From Bradyrhizobium glycinis (GTDB lineage Bacteria > Pseudomonadota > Alphaproteobacteria > Rhizobiales > Xanthobacteraceae): a DNA stretch of 64,000 nucleotides. The stretch is from assembly GCF_016031655.1 (NCBI RefSeq), contig NZ_JACCHQ010000008.1, positions 124,001-188,000 on the forward strand, written 5' to 3'. The position numbers and the translations under genes were made by a program. Below, one piece after another: positions 1-8,941 of the stretch (position 1 is its first letter; the number at the start of each line of letters is the position of its first letter). The notes under the pieces are model-generated. The model was not told the origin of the DNA. It worked only from the letters and a program-made list of their open reading frames with translations, and ran no database searches.

Positions 1-1113
1 GTCACCATCGAAGTCCCGGCGCCCTCCGCCGGCACGCTGAGCGAGATCATCGCTGCCGATGGTGCGACCGTTGCCGTGGGCGCGCTGCTCGGTCAGATCA
101 CCGACGGGGCCGGCGCCGCCAAGCCCGCCGCGCCGGCCAAGGCTGCTGCGCCTGCCGCTGCCGCCGCTGCTCCCGCGCCGGCTCCCGCTGCCGCGAAGGC
201 GCCGCCGGCCGACGCGCCGCTCGCGCCGTCGGTGCGTAAGCTCTCGGCCGAGACCGGCATCGACGCCTCGACCGTTCCGGGCTCCGGCAAGGACGGCCGC
301 GTCACCAAGGGCGATATGCTGGCCGCGATCGAGCGCGCCGCCTCCGCGCCGACCCCGGTCAACCAGCCCGCCGCCGCGGTTCAGGTCCGCGCGCCGTCGC
401 CGGCCGATGACGCCGCCCGCGAAGAGCGCGTCAAGATGACCCGGCTGCGCCAGACCATCGCGCGCCGTCTCAAGGACGTGCAGAACACCGCGGCCATGCT
501 GACGACCTTCAACGAGGTCGACATGACCAACGTCATGGCGCTGCGTGCGCACTACAAGGACGCGTTCGAGAAGAAGCATGGCGCCAAGCTCGGCTTCATG
601 GGCTTCTTCACCAAGGCCGTCGTGCAGGCGCTGAAGGACATCCCGGCCGTCAACGCCGAGATCGACGGCAGCGACCTGATCTACAAGAACTATTATCACA
701 TCGGCGTCGCCGTCGGCACCGACAAGGGCCTGGTCGTGCCGGTGGTGCGCGACTGCGACCACAAGTCGATCTCCGACATCGAGAAGAGCATCGCCGATTT
801 CGGCCGCCGCGCCCGCGACGGCCAGCTCAAGATCGACGAGATGCAGGGCGGCACCTTCACCATCACCAATGGCGGCATCTACGGCTCGCTGATGTCGACC
901 CCGATCCTGAACGCGCCGCAGTCCGGCATTTTGGGCATGCACAAGATCCAGGAGCGGCCGATGGTCGTCGGCGGCAAGATCGAGGTCCGACCGATGATGT
1001 ATCTGGCGCTGTCCTACGATCACCGCGTGATCGACGGCAAGGAAGCCGTCACCTTCCTGGTCCGCGTGAAGGAGAGTCTGGAAGATCCGGCGCGCCTGGT
1101 GCTCGATCTCTGA
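1..1113 (+). CDS. sucB: 2-oxoglutarate dehydrogenase E2, dihydrolipoyl succinyltransferase (5' truncated by window)
   Basis: The frame is open from the first base, so the start lies outside the window. The 370 visible residues begin just after the expected lipoyl lysine ([11 protein letters not shown]). They continue through the end of the lipoyl domain, an Ala/Pro-rich hinge (about residues 37-75) and an E3-binding domain ([11 protein letters not shown]). The catalytic acyltransferase domain carries the active-site motif [12 protein letters not shown] near bases 1012-1047. The C-terminus [13 protein letters not shown] matches succinyltransferases rather than the pyruvate E2. The enzyme transfers succinyl from lipoamide to CoA in the TCA cycle. 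lpdA, encoding E3, follows two genes downstream, which fits a suc-lpd operon. About 40-45 N-terminal residues are missing. Confidence 0.96.
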   Translation, partial: VTIEVPAPSAGTLSEIIAADGATVAVGALLGQITDGAGAAKPAAPAKAAAPAAAAAAPAPAPAAAKAPPADAPLAPSVRKLSAETGIDASTVPGSGKDGRVTKGDMLAAIERAASAPTPVNQPAAAVQVRAPSPADDAAREERVKMTRLRQTIARRLKDVQNTAAMLTTFNEVDMTNVMALRAHYKDAFEKKHGAKLGFMGFFTKAVVQALKDIPAVNAEIDGSDLIYKNYYHIGVAVGTDKGLVVPVVRDCDHKSISDIEKSIADFGRRARDGQLKIDEMQGGTFTITNGGIYGSLMSTPILNAPQSGILGMHKIQERPMVVGGKIEVRPMMYLALSYDHRVIDGKEAVTFLVRVKESLEDPARLVLDL

Positions 1114-1129
1114 TCGCTGATGCTTGCGA

Positions 1130-1156
1130 GCGCCGTCGCGACTGACGCGACGGCGC
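1130..1156 (+). other. GC-rich hairpin between sucB and the SDR gene
   Basis: An 11-bp perfect inverted repeat (GCGCCGTCGCG, 5-nt loop, CGCGACGGCGC) starts 17 bases after the sucB stop. No T-run follows, so it is more likely an mRNA processing or stability hairpin than a strong intrinsic terminator. Confidence 0.5.
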
Positions 1157-1178
1157 GTGTCGAACCATGGAGGCGCGC

Positions 1179-1928
1179 GTGACGGATAAAGTCGTTGTCA
1201 TCACCGGCGGCAGCCGCGGCATCGGGCGGGCGACCGCGCTCGCGGCGGCCGCGCGCGGCTTTCGCGTCGTGGTCGGCTATGCCAGCAATAAGGATGCCGC
1301 CGACGAGGTCGTCGCGCAGATCGCGGCCAGCAACGGCAAGGCCATCGCGGTGAAATGCGACGTCGCCGAGGAAAGCGACATCCTCAATCTGTTCAAGGAA
1401 GCCGACAAGTTCGGCACGCTGGGGGCGCTCGTCAACAATGGCGGCATCGTCGGCAAGAGCGGCGTGCGCGTCGACGAGATGTCGGCCGAGCGCATCCATC
1501 GCGTGATGGCGGTCAACGTCACCGGCTCGATCCTCTGCGCGCGCGAGGCGGTGAAGCGGATGTCGACCAAGCACGGCGGCAAGGGCGGCGTCATCGTCAA
1601 CCTGTCCTCGGTCGCAGCGCGTCTCGGCGCGCCCAACACCTATGTCGACTACGCCGCGTCCAAGGGCGCGGTCGATTCCTTCACCGTCGGCCTCGGCCAT
1701 GAGGTCGCGGGCGAGGGCATCCGCGTCGCCGCAATCCGTCCCGGCTTGATCGACACCGAGATCCACGCCGCCGGCGGCGAGCCCGACCGCGCCCATCGCC
1801 TGGCCCATCTGGTGCCGATGAAGCGCGTCGGCACCGCCGACGAAATCGCCAATGCCATCGTCTGGCTGATCTCGGACGAGGCCTCCTACGTCACCTCAGC
1901 CATTCTCGATGTGTCCGGCGGACGCTGA
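1179..1928 (+). CDS. Short-chain dehydrogenase/reductase (SDR) in the suc operon
   Basis: A classical SDR of about 249 residues. From the GTG start it shows the nucleotide-binding motif TGGSRGIG (residues 8-15), then NNGG at 85-88 in place of the usual NNAG, and the catalytic triad Ser143, Tyr157, Lys161 (YAASK). The C-terminal ILDVSGG is typical. I chose GTG 1179 over ATG 1167: GGAGG at 1169-1173 sits 5 nt before the GTG and would lie inside the longer ORF. The substrate cannot be read from the sequence. A short-chain dehydrogenase gene between sucB and lpdA is, to my recollection, described for Bradyrhizobium (scdA). Its role in 2-oxoglutarate metabolism is unknown to me. Confidence 0.9.
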   Translation: MTDKVVVITGGSRGIGRATALAAAARGFRVVVGYASNKDAADEVVAQIAASNGKAIAVKCDVAEESDILNLFKEADKFGTLGALVNNGGIVGKSGVRVDEMSAERIHRVMAVNVTGSILCAREAVKRMSTKHGGKGGVIVNLSSVAARLGAPNTYVDYAASKGAVDSFTVGLGHEVAGEGIRVAAIRPGLIDTEIHAAGGEPDRAHRLAHLVPMKRVGTADEIANAIVWLISDEASYVTSAILDVSGGR

Positions 1929-1986
1929 GGCGCCGCGCGGACGCTGACACATCCTCACCACGCCTAACCTTACGGGACTTTCTCTC

Positions 1987-3387
1987 ATGGCTACCTACGA
2001 TCTCGTCGTCATCGGCACCGGACCGGGCGGTTATGTCTGCGCGGTGCGCGCGAGCCAGCTCGGCATGAAAGTCGCCGTGGTCGAAAAGAACGCAACCCTC
2101 GGCGGCACCTGCCTCAATGTCGGCTGCATGCCGTCGAAGGCGCTGCTGCACGCCTCCGAGATGTTCGAGGAAGCCGGCCATTCCTTCGCCAAGATGGGCG
2201 TGAGCGTTTCCGCGCCGAAGCTCGATCTGCCCGCGATGATGAACTTCAAGCAGCAGGGCATCGACGGCAACGTCAAGGGCGTCGAGTTCCTGATGAAGAA
2301 GAACAAGATCGACGTGCTCAAGGGCACCGGCAAGATCTTAGGCACGGGCAAAGTCGAGGTCTCCGCCGACGGCAAGTCGCAGGTGGTCGAGACCAAGAAC
2401 ATCGTGATCGCCACCGGCTCCGACATCGCGCGCCTCAAGGGCATCGACATCGACGAGAAGCGCATCGTGTCTTCGACCGGCGCGCTGTCGCTGGAGAAGG
2501 TGCCAGGCAGATTGCTGGTCATTGGCGCCGGCGTGATCGGGCTCGAACTCGGCTCGGTATGGCGCCGGCTCGGATCCGAAGTCATGGTGGTCGAATTCCT
2601 CGATCGCATCCTGCCCGGCATGGACGGCGAGATCGCCAAGCAATTCCAGCGCATTCTTGAAAAGCAGGGATTTGCATTCAAGCTGGGTTCGAAGGTGACC
2701 GGCGTCGAGGTGAACAGCAAGGCATTGCTCGCGAAAATCGAACCGGCTTCCGGCGGCGCCGCCGAGACCATCGAGGCCGACGTCGTGCTGGTCTGCATCG
2801 GCCGCACGCCCTACACCGACGGTCTCGGCCTCAAGGAAGCCGGCGTCGCGCTGGATTCGCGCGGCCGGGTGCAGATCGATCCGCATTTCGCCACCAGCCT
2901 GAAGGGCGTCTATGCCATCGGCGACGTCGTCGCTGGGCCCATGCTGGCGCACAAGGCCGAGGACGAAGGTGTTGCGGTCGCCGAGATCATCGCCGGCCAG
3001 GCCGGCCACGTGAATTACGACGTGATCCCGGGCGTCGTGTATACCACGCCGGAAGTGTCCTCCGTCGGCAAGACCGAGGAGGAACTCAAGCAGGCGGGCG
3101 TGGCTTATACGGTTGGAAAGTTCCCGTTCACCGCCAACGGCCGCTCCAAGGTCAACCAGACCACTGACGGGTTTGTGAAAATTCTCGCTGATTCCAAGAC
3201 CGATCGCGTGCTTGGCGTGCACATTATCGGCCGCGAAGCCGGCGAAATGATCCATGAAGCGTGCGTTCTCATGGAATTTGGCGGCAGTGCGGAAGATCTC
3301 GCGCGCACCTGCCACGCCCATCCGACCCGCTCGGAGGCCGTCAAGGAAGCCGCGCTTGCGGTCGGCAGGCGCGCCATCCATATGTAG
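1987..3387 (+). CDS. lpdA: Dihydrolipoamide dehydrogenase (E3)
   Basis: 466 residues, the usual E3 length. The FAD site GTGPGG is at residues 10-15. The redox-active disulfide CLNVGC is Cys42-Cys47. A second Rossmann motif GAGVIG binds NAD, an FAD-contacting segment reads YAIGDVV, and the C-terminal catalytic dyad is His445/Glu450 (HPTRSE). The enzyme reoxidises the dihydrolipoyl groups of 2-oxo-acid dehydrogenase complexes with NAD+. Its place after sucB and the SDR indicates that this copy serves the 2-oxoglutarate complex. The 58-nt gap from the SDR gene contains no obvious terminator, so cotranscription is likely. Confidence 0.97.
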   Translation: MATYDLVVIGTGPGGYVCAVRASQLGMKVAVVEKNATLGGTCLNVGCMPSKALLHASEMFEEAGHSFAKMGVSVSAPKLDLPAMMNFKQQGIDGNVKGVEFLMKKNKIDVLKGTGKILGTGKVEVSADGKSQVVETKNIVIATGSDIARLKGIDIDEKRIVSSTGALSLEKVPGRLLVIGAGVIGLELGSVWRRLGSEVMVVEFLDRILPGMDGEIAKQFQRILEKQGFAFKLGSKVTGVEVNSKALLAKIEPASGGAAETIEADVVLVCIGRTPYTDGLGLKEAGVALDSRGRVQIDPHFATSLKGVYAIGDVVAGPMLAHKAEDEGVAVAEIIAGQAGHVNYDVIPGVVYTTPEVSSVGKTEEELKQAGVAYTVGKFPFTANGRSKVNQTTDGFVKILADSKTDRVLGVHIIGREAGEMIHEACVLMEFGGSAEDLARTCHAHPTRSEAVKEAALAVGRRAIHM

Positions 3388-3421
3388 CGAAGCGCCCAGC
3401 GCCGAACCGGGCGGGAAACAC

Positions 3422-3952
3422 ATGCTGCGCCGCCTTCTTCAACCGGTCTGGGTCCTGCTTGCGATCGTCTTCCTGATCGAAGCCTGGCTGTGGGACCATC
3501 TCGAGCCGATCGTTGCCAAGGTCGTCGCGGCCATCCCGCTCGCGCGCTTCAAGCAATGGCTGACGGAGCGCGTCGATGCGCTGTCGCCGGCCATGACGCT
3601 GGTCGTGTTCGCGGTCCCCGTCATCCCGCTGTTTCCGCTCAAGCTGGTCGGCCTGTGGCTGCTCGCGCACGAATACTGGACCAGCGCGGTCTTCACGATC
3701 GTGTTCGCGAAGCTCGTCGGCGTCGGCGTCACCGCCTTCGTGTTCGACGTCACGCGCGCCAAGCTTCTGGAGATGCACTGGTTCGAGCGGATCTACGCCC
3801 TGGTGCTGAAAATCCGCGCCAAGGCCGCGGAGCTGGTCGACCCGATCAAGCGCCGCATCCGCGAGCTGATCGCCGGCGATGGCGAAGGCTGGTCCTCCCG
3901 CACGCTGCGTCTGATCCAGCGTTTCAGGAAGAGCGTGCACCAGGCGCGCTGA
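3422..3952 (+). CDS. Small conserved membrane protein of unknown function
   Basis: 176 residues from ATG 3422; the same frame is open further upstream but only as an extension over the end of lpdA. A hydrophobic segment lies near residues 6-24 and a second hydrophobic stretch at about 60-115, containing PVIPLFPLKLVGLWLL. A basic, helical cytoplasmic-looking tail follows (IRAKAAELVDPIKRRIRELI). It starts 34 nt after lpdA with only a weak purine-rich ribosome site. I do not recognise a named family. Position suggests it could be the last gene of the suc-lpd transcript. Confidence 0.75.
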   Translation: MLRRLLQPVWVLLAIVFLIEAWLWDHLEPIVAKVVAAIPLARFKQWLTERVDALSPAMTLVVFAVPVIPLFPLKLVGLWLLAHEYWTSAVFTIVFAKLVGVGVTAFVFDVTRAKLLEMHWFERIYALVLKIRAKAAELVDPIKRRIRELIAGDGEGWSSRTLRLIQRFRKSVHQAR

Positions 3953-3975
3953 GCGTCAGCACAATCATCTCACAC

Positions 3976-4120
3976 CGTCACCCTGAGGTGGCGCTTCTTC
4001 AGCGGCCCTCGAAGGCCGACGGCCCGTCTCTATCCGCGCGGGGCTGCAGCTCGGCCGTTCATCCTTCGAGGCTCCGCCCGCGATGCGTTGTATCGCAGGC
4101 CTCGCACCTCAGGATGACGG
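3976..4120. repeat. Palindromic intergenic repeat (CCTGAGGTG / CACCTCAGG ends)
   Basis: Fills the gap between the convergent membrane-protein and DUF4337 genes. The outer arms CGTCACCCTGAGGTG and CACCTCAGGATGACGG are near-perfect reverse complements about 115 bp apart, with further GC-rich pairing inside. It could act as a bidirectional terminator. No gene is seen here. Confidence 0.65.
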
Positions 4121-4151
4121 GATTGACGTTGACGCGATTGGGCGCCGCCCC

Positions 4152-4739
4152 TCAATGCAAATGCAGCAGATGCGGCCACCACAGGCCGAGCGCGGTCATG
4201 ATCAGGCCGGCGATCGTCAGCACGCCGCTGACATAGGCGAGCGCCAGCATGCCGGTGATGATGGTGGCCGAGGCCAGCACGATGCCGATTTGGAAGGCGG
4301 CCGAGGCCAGCTCGAAATGATGGTACTTCGCGGTCGCTTCGTCGCGGGCGTGCTCGGCGTGCTTGGCCTTCTCTGCAAGCTGCTCGGTGCCTTCGCCGGT
4401 CTCAGGCTCGGAGCGGTAGCGCTGCGCGGTCTTGGTCCAGTCCTCGATCTGCTTCTGCACGGCGGGTTTCTGCGCCTCGTCCGCGGCGGCCAGCGTCAGC
4501 TTGCCCTGCTCCGCCGCGGTCACCACCACCGTGCGGCGGATGCTCTTGGCCTGGAAGAACGCCCAGAGATTGGCGGCTTCGACGTTCTTGCTGATCGATT
4601 CGGTCTGAGCGCCCTTGCCGAGCGTCTCCGAGATCGCAAGGAACAGCGCCAGCACGGCGATCAGAAGGGCGATCTTCTTGTTCGAGCCGGACGCGTGTTC
4701 GGCGTGCTCGGCATGCTCCATGCTTTCATGTGCGCTCAT
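4152..4739 (-). CDS. DUF4337-family membrane protein
   Basis: 195 residues. A His/Glu-rich N-terminus (HAEHAEHA) is followed by a transmembrane helix (ALLIAVLALFLAISETLGKG, about 24-43). A long soluble helical middle contains QAKSIRRTVV, and two C-terminal transmembrane segments (about 147-190) end in WWPHLLHLH. The pattern (KKIALLIAVLALFLAISET, NLWAFFQAKSIR) is that of DUF4337 proteins, which have no known biochemical function. It faces xerC on the same strand about 100 nt away and is probably transcribed alone. Confidence 0.8.
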   Translation of the reverse strand: MSAHESMEHAEHAEHASGSNKKIALLIAVLALFLAISETLGKGAQTESISKNVEAANLWAFFQAKSIRRTVVVTAAEQGKLTLAAADEAQKPAVQKQIEDWTKTAQRYRSEPETGEGTEQLAEKAKHAEHARDEATAKYHHFELASAAFQIGIVLASATIITGMLALAYVSGVLTIAGLIMTALGLWWPHLLHLH

Positions 4740-4840
4740 GATTCCCCTCCGCTTCGGTTCCGCAACGATTGACCGAACCGCGCGGCCTGCGCAAGAGGCC
4801 TGAGCGCTATGACAGCTTCATGTCAGAATTCAGCGGCAAT

Positions 4841-5806
4841 TCAGCGCCGCGGATGCGCGCTCGCATACACTTCGAGCAATCGCTCGGAATCGATGCCGGT
4901 GTAGACCTGCGTCGTCGACAGCGAGGAATGGCCGAGCAATTCCTGGATGGCGCGCAAGTCGCCGCCGCGCGAGAGCAGATGCGTGGCGAAGGAATGCCGG
5001 AGCGCGTGCGGCGTGGCGCTGTCGGGGAGTCCCAGCGCGCCGCGCAGCCGCTCCATCGCGAGCTGGATGATGCGCGGGCTCAAGGGGCCGCCGCGTGCGC
5101 CGACGAAGATCGGCCTCTCCGCCGGCAGCGGATACGGACAGATCGCAACGTATTCTTGAATCAATGCGAGCACGTTCTGCAGCACCGGCACCATACGGGT
5201 CTTGTTGCCCTTGCCGGTCACGACCAGCACGTCGCCTTCGCCGGGCCGCGGCACCTCGCGGCGCTTCAGGGAGAGGGCTTCGGAGATGCGCAGGCCTGAG
5301 CCGTACAAGAGCGCCATCACCGCGGCATCGCGCGCCAGGATCCAGGTCTCGCGTTCCTCGCCGGCGCGCTCATCGGCGTCGGCAAGACGTTTGGCCGATG
5401 CCATCGGCAGCGGCTTCGGCAGGCTCTTTGCAACTTTGGGCGCGCGGATCGCCGAGAGCGCGCCGACCTTGCCCTTGCCTTCGCGTTCGAGGAAGCGACC
5501 GAACGAACGCAGCCCCGCCAGCGCGCGCATCAGGCTGCGGCCGGCGATGTCGTCGGCGCGGCGCATCGCCATGAAGGCGCGCACGTCGGTTGCCTCCAGC
5601 GCCGCGAATCGCTCGAGCGTGACGCGCTCGCCCCAATGCGCACAGAGAAAGTCCAGGCACTGCCGCAAGTCGCGGCCATAGGCCTCCAGCGTCTTCGGCG
5701 ACAGCCGCCGCTCGGCGCCGAGATGCGCCAGCCAGCGCGCCATCTCCTGCGCGATCGAGGGATCGGCGCTGGCGAGCTCGATTTGTGGGGCGGCCGCTTT
5801 GCTCAT
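4841..5806 (-). CDS. xerC: Tyrosine recombinase XerC
   Basis: 321 residues. It has an N-terminal SAM-like core-binding domain (about 18-120) and a C-terminal catalytic domain with all expected residues: Arg173 (GLRISEA), Lys199 (TGKGNK), His267/Arg270 (HALRHSFATHLL), His293 (LLGHSSL) and nucleophile Tyr302 (TTQVYTGID). XerC, with XerD, resolves chromosome dimers at dif. There is no integrase-like extension, no att site and no cargo nearby. The gene is divergent from priA, and this placement between housekeeping genes supports the chromosomal XerC role over a phage integrase. Confidence 0.93.
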   Translation of the reverse strand: MSKAAAPQIELASADPSIAQEMARWLAHLGAERRLSPKTLEAYGRDLRQCLDFLCAHWGERVTLERFAALEATDVRAFMAMRRADDIAGRSLMRALAGLRSFGRFLEREGKGKVGALSAIRAPKVAKSLPKPLPMASAKRLADADERAGEERETWILARDAAVMALLYGSGLRISEALSLKRREVPRPGEGDVLVVTGKGNKTRMVPVLQNVLALIQEYVAICPYPLPAERPIFVGARGGPLSPRIIQLAMERLRGALGLPDSATPHALRHSFATHLLSRGGDLRAIQELLGHSSLSTTQVYTGIDSERLLEVYASAHPRR

Positions 5807-5919
5807 GCGCTCTGGACGTGGTGATTCCGCACAGTATATCGCATCACACTCGTTTATCGTTCGCTAAGGCCGCCGCGCGGCGCTAGCCTCAAGGCCTCAA
5901 GGTTCCGATTCCAAAGCTC

Positions 5920-8130
5920 ATGGACCAATCACCGCGCAACAGCACCGCCCCCGCCACCGCGACCCGCATGGTCGACGTGCTGGTGCCGGTCGCACTCGAC
6001 CAGACCTATTCCTACAAGGTGCCGCGCGGCATGGAGCTGAAGGCGGGTGACCTCGTCGGTGTGCCGCTCGGTCCGCGCGAGGTGCTGGCCGTGGTCTGGG
6101 GCGAGAATGCCAATCCCGATCCGCGCCTACACAACCGCCTCAAGGAGGTCAGCGAGAAGCTCGACATCCCGCCGCTCAAGCCGGAGCTGCGCTCGGTGGT
6201 GGACTGGGTCGCCAATTACACGCTGAGCCCGCGCGGCATGGTGCTGCGCATGTGCCTCCGCATGGGCGAAAATCTCGGCCCGGAGCGGGCGCGCGCCGGC
6301 GTGCGCCTGACCGGCGATCCTCCGAAGCGTCTGACGCCGGCGCGGAGCCGCGTGATCGCGGTGCTGTCGGACCGGCTGCTGCACGGCAAGTCCGAGGCGG
6401 CCAAGGAAGCCGGCGTCTCCGCAGGCGTGATCGACGGCCTCGTCGATGAAGGCACGCTCACGGTGGAGCCGATGCCGCCGCCGCCTCCGCCGCCGGCGCC
6501 CGATCCGGAATTCGGCCGGCCGGACTTCACGTCGCTGCAGCGCGCGGCCGTCGACACCATGCGCGCGCTCGCGGCCAACGGCACCTTCCACGTCGCGCTG
6601 CTCGACGGCGTCACCGGCTCGGGTAAGACCGAGGTCTATTTCGAGGCCGTCGCCGAGGTGGTCCGTCGCGGCAAGCAGGCGCTGATCCTGATGCCGGAGA
6701 TCGCGCTCACCGGCCAGTTCCTCGACCGCTTTGCGCAGCGCTTTGGCGTACGGCCGATCGAGTGGCATTCGGAGCTGACCCCGCGCACCCGCGCGCGCAA
6801 TTGGGCCGCGATCTCCGAAGGTTCAGCGCCGGTCGTGGTCGGCGCGCGCTCGGCGCTGTTTCTCCCTTACGCCAATCTCGGCCTCATCGTCGTCGATGAA
6901 GAGCACGACCAGGCCTACAAGCAGGACGACGGCGTGCATTACCACGCCCGCGACATGGCGGTGGTGCGCGGGCATATCGCAAAGATCCCGGTCGTGCTGG
7001 CCTCCGCGACGCCGTCGGTGGAATCCGAGGTCAATGCGCGCAAGAACCGCTATCAGCGCATCGCGCTGCCCTCGCGCTTCGGCGGCCAGCACATGCCGCA
7101 TATCGAGGCCATCGACCTGCGCCGCGAGCCGCCCGCGCGCGGCCGCTTCATCTCGCCGCGGCTTGCCGGGCAGATCAGGACCGCGATCGAGCGGCGCGAG
7201 CAGGCGCTGTTGTTCCTCAATCGCCGCGGCTATGCGCCGCTGACGCTGTGCCGTGCCTGCGGCCATCGCTTCGCCTGCACCATCTGCGATGCCTGGCTGG
7301 TCGATCATCGTTTCCGTCAGCGCCTGGTCTGTCACCATTGCGGCTTCTCGATGCCGCGCCCGCACATCTGCCCGAACTGTTCGGCCGAGGAATCGCTGGT
7401 CGCGGTCGGCCCCGGCGTCGAGCGCCTGCAGGAGGAGGCGGCCACGCTGTTCCCGCAAGCCCGCACCATGGTGCTGTCGAGCGATCTCATCACCTCGATC
7501 GAGACGATGCGAAGCGAGCTCGCCGAGATCGCGGAGGGCCGCGTCGACATCATCATCGGCACGCAGCTCGTGGCCAAGGGTCACAACTTTCCGCGGCTCA
7601 ATCTGGTCGGCGTGGTCGATGCCGATCTCGGCCTTTCCAACGGCGACCCGCGCGCGGCCGAGCGCACCTGGCAATTGCTCAACCAGGTGATCGGCCGCGC
7701 CGGCCGCGAGCAGGGCCGCGGCGTCGGCTATCTCCAGACCCACCAGCCCGATCATCCCGTGATGCGGGCCTTGATCGCCTGCGATCGCGAGGCCTTCTAC
7801 GACAGCGAGATCGAGCTGCGCGAGAAGACGCTCTATCCGCCGTTCGGCCGGCTCGCCAGCCTGATCATCTCCGCCGGCGATCGCCCGGGCGCCGAAGGCT
7901 TCGGCCGCAAGCTTGTCGCGCTAGCGCCGCGCGACGAGCGCGTCGTCGTGCTCGGTCCCGCCGAAGCACCGCTCGCCGTCATCAAGGGCCGCTACCGCTT
8001 TCGCATCCTGGTGAAATCGGCGCGCGGTTTCGATCTGTCGGACTATCTGCGCAACTGGCTCGCGGTCTGTCCGAAGCCGACAGGCAACCTGAAGCTGGAA
8101 GTGGACGTCGATCCGCAGAGCTTTTTGTGA
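5920..8130 (+). CDS. priA: Primosomal protein N' (replication restart helicase PriA)
   Basis: 736 residues. It has an N-terminal DNA-binding domain and then a proline run (about 186-193) as linker. The SF2 helicase core carries Walker A GVTGSGKT (230-237) and the DEEHD box near 325. A zinc-binding insertion with paired CxxC motifs lies between about residues 445 and 490 (CRACGHRF, CTICDAW, CHHCGFS, CPNC). The conserved GRAGREQGRGVGYLQTH segment is also present. PriA reloads the replisome at stalled forks. It is divergent from xerC with 113 nt between starts, which must hold both promoters. Confidence 0.97.
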   Translation: MDQSPRNSTAPATATRMVDVLVPVALDQTYSYKVPRGMELKAGDLVGVPLGPREVLAVVWGENANPDPRLHNRLKEVSEKLDIPPLKPELRSVVDWVANYTLSPRGMVLRMCLRMGENLGPERARAGVRLTGDPPKRLTPARSRVIAVLSDRLLHGKSEAAKEAGVSAGVIDGLVDEGTLTVEPMPPPPPPPAPDPEFGRPDFTSLQRAAVDTMRALAANGTFHVALLDGVTGSGKTEVYFEAVAEVVRRGKQALILMPEIALTGQFLDRFAQRFGVRPIEWHSELTPRTRARNWAAISEGSAPVVVGARSALFLPYANLGLIVVDEEHDQAYKQDDGVHYHARDMAVVRGHIAKIPVVLASATPSVESEVNARKNRYQRIALPSRFGGQHMPHIEAIDLRREPPARGRFISPRLAGQIRTAIERREQALLFLNRRGYAPLTLCRACGHRFACTICDAWLVDHRFRQRLVCHHCGFSMPRPHICPNCSAEESLVAVGPGVERLQEEAATLFPQARTMVLSSDLITSIETMRSELAEIAEGRVDIIIGTQLVAKGHNFPRLNLVGVVDADLGLSNGDPRAAERTWQLLNQVIGRAGREQGRGVGYLQTHQPDHPVMRALIACDREAFYDSEIELREKTLYPPFGRLASLIISAGDRPGAEGFGRKLVALAPRDERVVVLGPAEAPLAVIKGRYRFRILVKSARGFDLSDYLRNWLAVCPKPTGNLKLEVDVDPQSFL

Positions 8131-8152
8131 TCCTCGAGCTTTCGTAGATTTC

Positions 8153-8278
8153 GTAGGGTGGGCAAAGCGCGCGTTTTCGTTCGAAGAACGAAGGCGCAAG
8201 CGTGCCCACCACTGAAATTGGTGGGCACGCATCCGCCGTCGCTCTGCGATCGCCGGCGGATGCTTTGCCCACCCTACG
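8153..8278. repeat. Palindromic repeat, GTAGGGTGGGCAAAGCG family (copy 1)
   Basis: Outer arms CGTAGGGTGGGCAAAG and TTTGCCCACCCTACG pair across the element. A nested inner pair GCGTGCCCACC / GGTGGGCACGC sits at its centre (about 8200-8230). A shorter relative lies at 37612-37691. It fills most of the gap between the convergent priA and rlpA genes. Confidence 0.8.
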
Positions 8279-8313
8279 CGCTGCGCTCGCAATGACGACA
8301 GCAAACAACAAAA

Positions 8314-8341
8314 AGCCCGCGGTCCCCCAAGACCGCGGGCT
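8314..8341 (-). terminator. Intrinsic terminator of rlpA
   Basis: A perfect 11-bp stem AGCCCGCGGTC / GACCGCGGGCT with a 6-nt loop. Read on the minus strand it is followed at once by TTTTTG, a proper U-tract, about 65 nt after the rlpA stop. Confidence 0.85.
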
Positions 8342-8404
8342 CGTTTCACGCGCGCATCAAACTGATGAAAACTGCGCGTGTGAAGGAAGGCGCGTCGAAA
8401 CGCC

Positions 8405-8902
8405 TTAGGAGATGACTTCCGCGGTGACGCGGCCGACGCCGCGACTGGTGAGGCCAATGGCGCGGGCGGCACCGGTGGAGAGGTCGAGCACACGCCCGCG
8501 AATGAACGGGCCGCGGTCGTTGATGGTGACGACCACGCTCTGGCCGCCATGGGTGACGCGCAGCTTGGTGCCGAACGGCAGCGAACGGTGCGCCGCGGTC
8601 ATGGCGTTCTGGTTGAAGCGCTGGCCCGAGGCGGTCTTGCTGCCGGACTCATTGCCGTAAAAGGACGCGATGCCGGAGAAGCTGCGGCCCGTGCCGGAGG
8701 TCGGCGTCATCGACGCATTGGCATTGCGCCAATCGGAGGTCGCGTTGGCCTCGGTCTGGGCCTGGTGGCGGTGGTGATGCCGGTGATGCCGGGATTTGGC
8801 GGAAGCTTCGGTGGCAGTTCCACCGACGAGGAGAGTTGCGGCGACGAAAGCAATCGCCGTACGCGGCCGGGTCACAAAGCCCAGCGTCTTCAAAGACAGC
8901 AT
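8405..8902 (-). CDS. rlpA: RlpA-like septal/cell-wall protein with double-psi beta-barrel
   Basis: 165 residues. There is an N-terminal signal sequence (cleavage likely near TEASA-KS, about 35), then a His-rich stretch (HHRHHHRH). A DPBB domain follows with the RlpA signature: SFYGNESGSKTASGQRF, TAAHRSLPFGT, INDRGPF and the catalytic-type Asp in RVLDLS. There is no SPOR domain, so septal peptidoglycan targeting cannot be assumed, and no lipobox Cys is seen at the signal end. Family members are secreted proteins, some of which are lytic transglycosylases acting on naked glycan strands. It is transcribed alone and ends at its own terminator. Confidence 0.88.
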   Translation of the reverse strand: MLSLKTLGFVTRPRTAIAFVAATLLVGGTATEASAKSRHHRHHHRHQAQTEANATSDWRNANASMTPTSGTGRSFSGIASFYGNESGSKTASGQRFNQNAMTAAHRSLPFGTKLRVTHGGQSVVVTINDRGPFIRGRVLDLSTGAARAIGLTSRGVGRVTAEVIS

Positions 8903-8923
8903 TTAATGGTCCCTAAGCTAGTA

Positions 8924-8941
8924 TTGCCACATTTGTGGCAA
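8924..8941. promoter_or_regulatory. Inverted repeat upstream of rlpA
   Basis: TTGCCAC-ATTT-GTGGCAA is a perfect 7-bp inverted repeat lying 22-39 nt upstream of the rlpA ATG. That is the place for an operator or a 5'-leader hairpin. No regulator can be named. Confidence 0.45.

Noticed and set aside
4841..5806. Tyrosine recombinase as a sign of an integrated element
   Set aside because: It lies between housekeeping genes without att repeats, a tRNA or phage genes, and has the length of chromosomal XerC.
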